A DNA stretch of 64,000 nucleotides, from contig JABMCL010002295.1 in the NCBI GenBank assembly GCA_018857735.1, positions 324,501 through 388,500 of the forward strand, given 5' to 3'. Below, piece after piece: positions 58,862 through 64,000 of the stretch (position 1 is the stretch's first letter; every line of letters begins with the position of its first letter). Position numbers and translations under genes: made by a program. The stretch is from Alviniconcha marisindica. Taxonomy: Eukaryota; Mollusca; Gastropoda; Provannidae. The notes below the pieces were generated by a model. That model had not been told where the DNA came from, did no database searches, and saw nothing but the letters and a program-made list of their open reading frames with translations.

Positions 58862-59530
58862 TTAGTTAGTAATTGGATTTTACCATCCTGTCAACCACAC
58901 AGGGTCACCTCAGGACAATCAAACTCGGGCCATAAGGAAATGCACATTTCAAAACTCTTCCCATATATAATATAAACCCTTTGTCAAGTCAATTCACAAT
59001 CACTTTGCAAACATAAAACAAGACATACATATGCAAACATCAGACACACATTTCTGAAGTTACTTCCTTCAGTATTACCCGTTAAAAGGAGAACATAAGG
59101 CTAGGACATGCTGGCACTTGTCAACCATTCCGTCTAATTTATTAACATCAGATTAAAGAAAAATATACAGGAATGGACAGACACAAAACATATTTAAAAA
59201 CAATATATAAATGCATAATGGCAAATGCCAGTGTCATATGGCAGCAAGCTGCATACAGACCACCTACCATCATCTTCCAAAAATGACCTGTTCAAAAAAC
59301 AAAAACAAATTGTTTCTGGAAAATAGGAGAATGGACTATTAGCAGAAAAATGACAAGACAGAAAGAGCAAAAGGACTAGGCAGAAAAACAAGAGAGGAGA
59401 TAGGAAAGGGGAATCAAATGACAGCCCTGAGATTCCAGATAGGGTAGGAAAATGGAATCAAATGACAGCCCTGAGATTCCAGACAGGGGTTTACATCAGA
59501 CACCCCTGGCCTCCCTTCGGCTTCAGGGTT
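58862..59530. other. Insertion inside the RT, with dispersed repeat
   Basis: Begins with a family C copy (AATTGGATTTTACCATCC, CAACCACACAGGGTCACC at 58872-58915). The remainder is AT-rich. A 40-bp segment with AATGACAGCCCTGAGATTCC is tandemly duplicated at 59416-59485. Confidence 0.6.
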
Positions 59531-59724
59531 TCAGCCTCGGGGACAAGTTTGTGTGGTGGATTGCCACCCTGCACACTGATATCAAGAGTAGCGTCATTGT
59601 TAACCAGCTTGTATCCACTCCATTTGCAGTTGAGCACTCCATCCATCAGGGCTGTCCGCTCATGCTGATCATCAACATGCTCCATCTGGAGCCAGCCCTG
59701 TGCAAGATACAAACGTTTGATTAA
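59531..59724 (+). mobile_element. L1/Tx1-like RT segment 3
   Basis: Reads GFSLGDKFVWWIATLHTDIK, VNQLVSTPFAVEHSIHQGCP and L-H-L-E-P-A-L. The H-Q-G-C-P-L is the conserved R-Q-G-C-P-L-S-P motif of RT. It resumes the frame broken at RAFGLG (58861). Confidence 0.8.
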
Positions 59725-59729
59725 ATGTC

Positions 59730-60990
59730 GGCAGCACATGGTGTAGATCATGAACCACATTAACTTGATTACGGCAATCAATTTTTCAGTTTGACTGTCA
59801 GTTTCTAGTCATGAATTCATTTGCTGTTCTCTGCTATGTCTGTTCTCTCCTCCAGCCTATCAAAGTTTTGCAACATGTACAATACGTGTTGTGTCTGGAA
59901 CTGTGAGCTATCATTTCACCTGTGTTTAAAAGAAGAAGAAAAAACCAACAAAAAGCAACCACACAACAATAAAAAGATTTACTGAAAACAATTTGATCCG
60001 CTTAACTGGTTCCGTTTCTGTTTGATTTCTTTACAAGTCCTGCACACTTCCCCAATACCATTTACAGCATTTTGCACTTGCATCCATGCAACTTTTTTTT
60101 TTAAAGTCCTTTTTGCACAGAGTTGTAACTTGTATCAATTCAAAATTCCCATCCTGGACCACTTTATTTTCTGTGAAACAAAGCTTCAATTCATGCCATA
60201 TTGGACTAATTGTGTGGGAAAGTTGTTTGCTTTTTAATCCATACTCTGTAGTTGCTGCCATAATATAGATCTGACCACTATCTGCATTGAATTGTGGGAA
60301 ATTGCATCTATATTCTAAAAAACTATTAAATTTAAAAGCATTCAGGTCATTTCTCTGATATTCTCAAACAGACTTCCAGCTAGACTCTTGTGAAAAGGGT
60401 CTGTGCAACAGTTCCAAGTCAGACTCCCTGATAGCAGTGATACTGCCGATATCTAGATGGCTACTTGGCTTACCACAGTTCAAAACTGGAAATGTGTTGT
60501 GCATCTGGGCCCTGGTCTACAAATCCAGCCCTGAGGACAGGCTTAATTAACTGTTAACATCCAAACTGATAAAGATGGAACACATTTCAGCCAGTCAATT
60601 CCACTCATCTTTCCTAATAACAATGTGCACAGCATAGTGAGACCACCCACCAGTGTTGGCAGCAGGCCGCGCCATCCTCAGCAAGCCAGCAATGGTTTAG
60701 TCACTGACCAACCAGTCTTGCAAAGGTACCAGCCCGGGAACCCCAGCTTTAAAAGGCCCGGGGACACCTCCTAAAGGGTTTTCCTAGTCCTACAGGATAC
60801 AACAGCAACAACTCTGATCATCAGAGGCCAGGAAAAGGGAGTTATGTTGTTATTCATTAATATTTAACTCTTAAAATGCCCTGTCAAACCACACACAAAG
60901 TCTCAGGATGAACACTTTCATTTAATTTTAAATCAGCTCACTTTCAATGACTGCCCCAATTTACATTAAAAACAACATCTTCTGAAAGTT
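59730..60990. other. Gene-free stretch
   Basis: No exon or RNA gene recognised. A family C-like piece (AAAATGCCCTGTCAAACCAC) lies at about 60873-60910. Confidence 0.5.
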
Positions 60991-60995
60991 CTGTC

Positions 60996-61708
60996 TTGGT
61001 CACTGCCGCTCAGCGGGCGATGGGGGCCACTAATCCGGTAATGACCATGGAAATCAAATTATGCTTGCCAGTTCATGTCAACTCTTGGGCTGTGAAACTA
61101 ATGACATTTCCTGGTACCAAAACACTTCAGGAATGGCTGTCAGTGTCAGTACTGTCAGGTTCTGGAAAAGCTGAAAGCATATGAATCATGAACTACATTA
61201 TGATTAACTGAAGTTCAGTGGTGGATTTTACATGACTGATGATACGTCTCCGAGCCAGAAGTAGTTTTAGAAGTTCTGTAATAAACCCAAATGCAACCCG
61301 CTGTGCTCAATAGACTTGTTTCATTTTCGAATTAGCATACTTCATTCTTTTTCTTTTCTTTCTTTTTTTACATTTAATAAGTTTAAAACTTGAGTGACTA
61401 AGTCAAAGGACAACGCCAAATGTGCCGTCATTCCATCAGTGATACTCCGTCACTGGTGACAAACCGTCCGTACAGACACGCACCACTGATTACCAACGCA
61501 GCAAGCGGTTGATGAAACTGTTCAGTTTGGGTTACCAACCAGTTTATGCGCTACTGCTTGCAGTTTCCTGCAATGCCCTATTCAAGCATAAAACTTATTA
61601 CCAGTAAAACTGGCGGCATGGTTTTGTTTCGCAGTCCCTTGCGTAGCATGTCGGGAGTGGGCGGGAGACAACTGAGGCCCCCATCGCCCGCCGAGCGGCA
61701 GTGACCAA
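60996..61708. mobile_element. Non-autonomous DNA transposon-like element, 33-bp TIRs
   Basis: TTGGTCACTGCCGCTCAGCG continuing to 61028 is matched in inverted orientation at 61676-61708 with one mismatch in 33. The 647 bp between has no transposase frame. I see no clear target duplication. Confidence 0.75.
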
Positions 61709-61719
61709 AAATATCAATG

Positions 61720-62625
61720 CGGCACTGACATTCACTTCAGTTCTGCGTTTCCTGTGACTAACGGAGCTGCACAATATTTTACACGACTGTAATAAGACTG
61801 TTATTTTCCATCTGGAAAAGGTGTATTTCTGTTTTCTGATTTCTGTTTGGTCGGGGCCACGGACCTACACTTATTATAGCTACGAAAGTCCAACATGACT
61901 GTCCATACACTATACTACGAAAGTACTTAATATGACTGTACATCAGTATCTGGTTCAGCACATACCTGCCTAATTCCAAGTAGGCCCGTCAGTGACGAAC
62001 TAGTTGAGTCGGTCAGTGGAGCCACCCCTTCCGTCCAGACTGTCCTGCTGGCCGCTGAGTCCACTGATGCCAGAGCTCCGTCTCTCGCTTCCCGGCCCAA
62101 ACCGAGTCTCTGGAAAACCCGCGAACATCAGTGCGACTGTCACGTGACATTACCTTGGGCCTACCGGTTACGACTCGACTGTTTTTATGCTTGACATCAC
62201 TGACTAACTGACCTCCACTTGGCTACTGATTATGCAACCACAAACTATCAGCCGGTGTTGCAACTCCGAGATGTAGCAACCAACACAATCACACCAGCAA
62301 CCAAAAAGCAACCAACACAATCACACGTGTGATTTGAAATGCAATTTCACTAGCACTTGAAAATGTTTTATTACGGCAATACATGTCTAACTTTCTATAC
62401 TTTTGAAACAGCCAATGGCAGTGAAGCTTCAGTACTGGCAAAAGGACGACAAAACTTACCATTCAAAGCCGGCCGCGAGTCTACCACCTCGGCCCATCCC
62501 ACACACTCCGAGCATCGCATTCCGGCACCTTCGGCGGATGTCGTAAACCAGTGTTCGGCGTTTGCCCATCCTAGTGACTACCTCTTAATCTTACGCAGTT
62601 TATGGCCCTGAGCACTCCGGCCAAT
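61720..62625. other. Intergenic, GC-richer stretch
   Basis: CpG-containing segments at about 62030-62180 and 62470-62570 could be promoter or first-exon DNA of a gene outside the window, but no splice or coding signal lets me name one. A CACGTG E-box-like site is at about 62141. Confidence 0.3.
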
Positions 62626-62627
62626 CA

Positions 62628-62715
62628 AAGCTCAGGAGCTGTGTGAAAGTCGAGGTGGACGTCCTGGGCTCCCGTCCCTAATAAGCCTACGGTTTCTGTG
62701 GACGTAAAGCAACAC
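62628..62715 (+). mobile_element. Dispersed repeat family A fragment
   Basis: AAGCTCAGGAGCTGTGTGAA, AGTCGAGGTGGACGTCCTGG and GGTTTCTGTGGACGTAAAGC, in plus orientation. Confidence 0.75.
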
Positions 62716-62999
62716 TTCAACCATTCAATCGCGGCTTTGGCAGGATGTCATTACGTGTTTGGACTGAGTTTGCGCAGTCTACACGGCTGTCAACAACCGA
62801 GTCCGCCAGCTGACTGCCGCCAGACACCGTATTATTCATAGTTTCAAGTGGCCCTAAGCACCATCATGGGAAAGAAAAAAGAAGCCCTAAGCTCACCCAC
62901 ACAAACACCCCCCACCCACCCCCACCCCCCGTCACTAAGAGGCCTTTTTAAAATGTATTCTTTATCTCGCCTCTGGCGGGACGTTATGCAAGATTATTC

Positions 63000-63026
63000 A
63001 CACACACACACACACACACACACACC
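63000..63026. repeat. (CA)n microsatellite
   Basis: Pure CA tract. Confidence 0.95.
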
Positions 63027-63140
63027 AAACCCCTTTCCCTCCTGCACCCGGCTTCATCCAGGTGCGCCGCCGGGCTTGAGCGTGCACCCGCGGAAGCCAT
63101 TAAGTTATATATAATACTGATTATTACACCTAAAAATCGT

Positions 63141-63214
63141 GAGCCGGTTTGGCCTAACGGTAAGGCGTTAGGCTGGTAAGCAGAGGGACCTCGGTTCGAA
63201 TCTGCTTCGGCTCT
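63141..63214 (+). tRNA. Degenerate tRNA or tRNA-derived SINE head
   Basis: 73 nt with a perfect seven-pair acceptor stem (GAGCCGG with TCGGCTC, one GU). The A box TGGCCTAACGG (63150-63160) fits the consensus fully, and the B box GGTTCGAATCT (63193-63203) fits except the last base. The anticodon stem and the outer T stem mispair, so it is probably a pseudogene or the 5' head of a SINE; the loop CTGGTAA would give anticodon GGT (Thr). No T-run terminator follows. Confidence 0.5.
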
Positions 63215-63400
63215 CCTTTCTCTTCAAATGTTGTGGTCTGGGACGCTGTCTTGTGACTTTGTCCTTCACAATTATGAAACATTAAAATGGCTCTCATCGC
63301 TGCCCACCTTAATGTAGAAGTCATTCTGGTGGTGACAGTGTAGCGATAGGTATATAATCTCCCTCTCTCCCCACCTCCGTATCCCCCCCCCCCCTTTCTC

Positions 63401-63445
63401 CCCGTCCCTAATAAGCCTTATGGTTTCTGTGGACGTCAGCACCAT
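63401..63445 (+). mobile_element. Dispersed repeat family A fragment
   Basis: CGTCCCTAATAAGCCTTATG then GTTTCTGTGGACGTCAGC, downstream of a C-homopolymer as in the copy at 111-150. Confidence 0.65.
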
Positions 63446-63557
63446 GTTTACTTACTTACTAAAAATTACACAGAAACAGAGCGGTGGAATAGTCTCGGTC
63501 CCCGCAAGTACCTTTCGCCGATTCCCGTCAGCCTCTGAAATGGTCTCATGTAGGTAG

Positions 63558-63720
63558 GTAGTGTTGCTTAATGTCCTCAGATGTCAGTTGACATATTAGG
63601 GACAAGCTGAGACCAATGCCGAAGCATGGTTCAATATAACTTTACGTCCACGGAAACCAGAAGGCTCGTTAGGACGGCAGCCCAGGACGGCCACCTCGAC
63701 TCTCACACAGCTCCTGAACT
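63558..63720 (-). mobile_element. Dispersed repeat family A, near full-length copy
   Basis: Same order of blocks as the pair at 32.4-32.7 kb: CAGATGTCAGTTGACATATT, ACTTTACGTCCACGG, AGGACGGCAGCC, GGCCACCTCGAC and CTCCTGAACT. Confidence 0.75.
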
Positions 63721-64000
63721 ATGTGGTCTCATGACCCGCTGAGCTGATCAAATAGGCTTTCTCACCAGTATGCGTTTGTCAGTGTTTCACGTGGCAAGAT
63801 GTTTGACACTGAGGTGAGATAACGCACGTGACGATGCTGTTCTAACAACTCAAATCCGCACAGCAGACAGTAACTGTGACAGTCAAGGCCGGAGTTTATT
63901 TCTCAGTGTTAGCGCACTGTCCTAGTTTGACGTCGTGTCCGTGTTACCGGAAAACTTGAACCGCTGCGGCTGGTGGCTATTCTATTCTTTTCTATCCTTT

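Overview
This is a stretch of an animal nuclear genome. Genes are split by GT-AG introns, intergenic DNA is AT-rich, microsatellites and minisatellites are abundant, and degraded retroposons are common. The gene set and repeat texture suggest a mollusc, probably a gastropod, but that placement is an inference I could not test. No bacterial, plasmid or CRISPR features are present.

Five protein genes can be assembled exon by exon with consistent splice phases, apart from one break in NTAN1. (1) RRN3/TIF-IA, RNA polymerase I initiation factor, plus strand, 3' ten exons only, 240-6250. (2) NTAN1, N-terminal asparagine amidohydrolase of the Arg/N-degron pathway, minus strand, 18281-9376, complete, convergent with RRN3. 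(3) RPSA, 40S ribosomal protein uS2/SA, plus strand, coding 19721-27409. (4) An unnamed helix-hairpin-helix protein, minus strand, 32913-29276. (5) TEPSIN (ENTHD2), the AP-4 coat accessory protein, plus strand, 33087-46542. Genes 4 and 5 are head to head, with start codons 173 bp apart. Non-coding RNA genes are a U2 snRNA (minus, about 48940-49129), an array of twelve U17/snR30-type H/ACA snoRNA copies in RPSA intron 1 (20383-24668), and a degenerate tRNA-like sequence near 63.2 kb.

Two observations stand out. First, U17 has been tandemly amplified inside one intron of a ribosomal protein gene; the copies keep the 3'-hairpin motifs, the H box and the ACA box. Second, many minisatellites are anchored exactly on exon edges. 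A splice site plus 20-70 nt of adjoining coding sequence has been copied repeatedly into the neighbouring intron in RRN3, NTAN1 (two exons) and TEPSIN (two exons), and the end of the HhH gene's coding sequence is tripled into its 3' UTR. This leaves rows of decoy splice sites.

The last third (46.5-64 kb) has no protein gene I recognise. It holds fragments of L1/Tx1-like non-LTR reverse transcriptase (52.3-59.7 kb), a nested tandem array of a broken gag-like ORF, a likely non-autonomous DNA transposon with 33-bp terminal inverted repeats (60996-61708), several copies of a short dispersed repeat, and the tRNA-like sequence.
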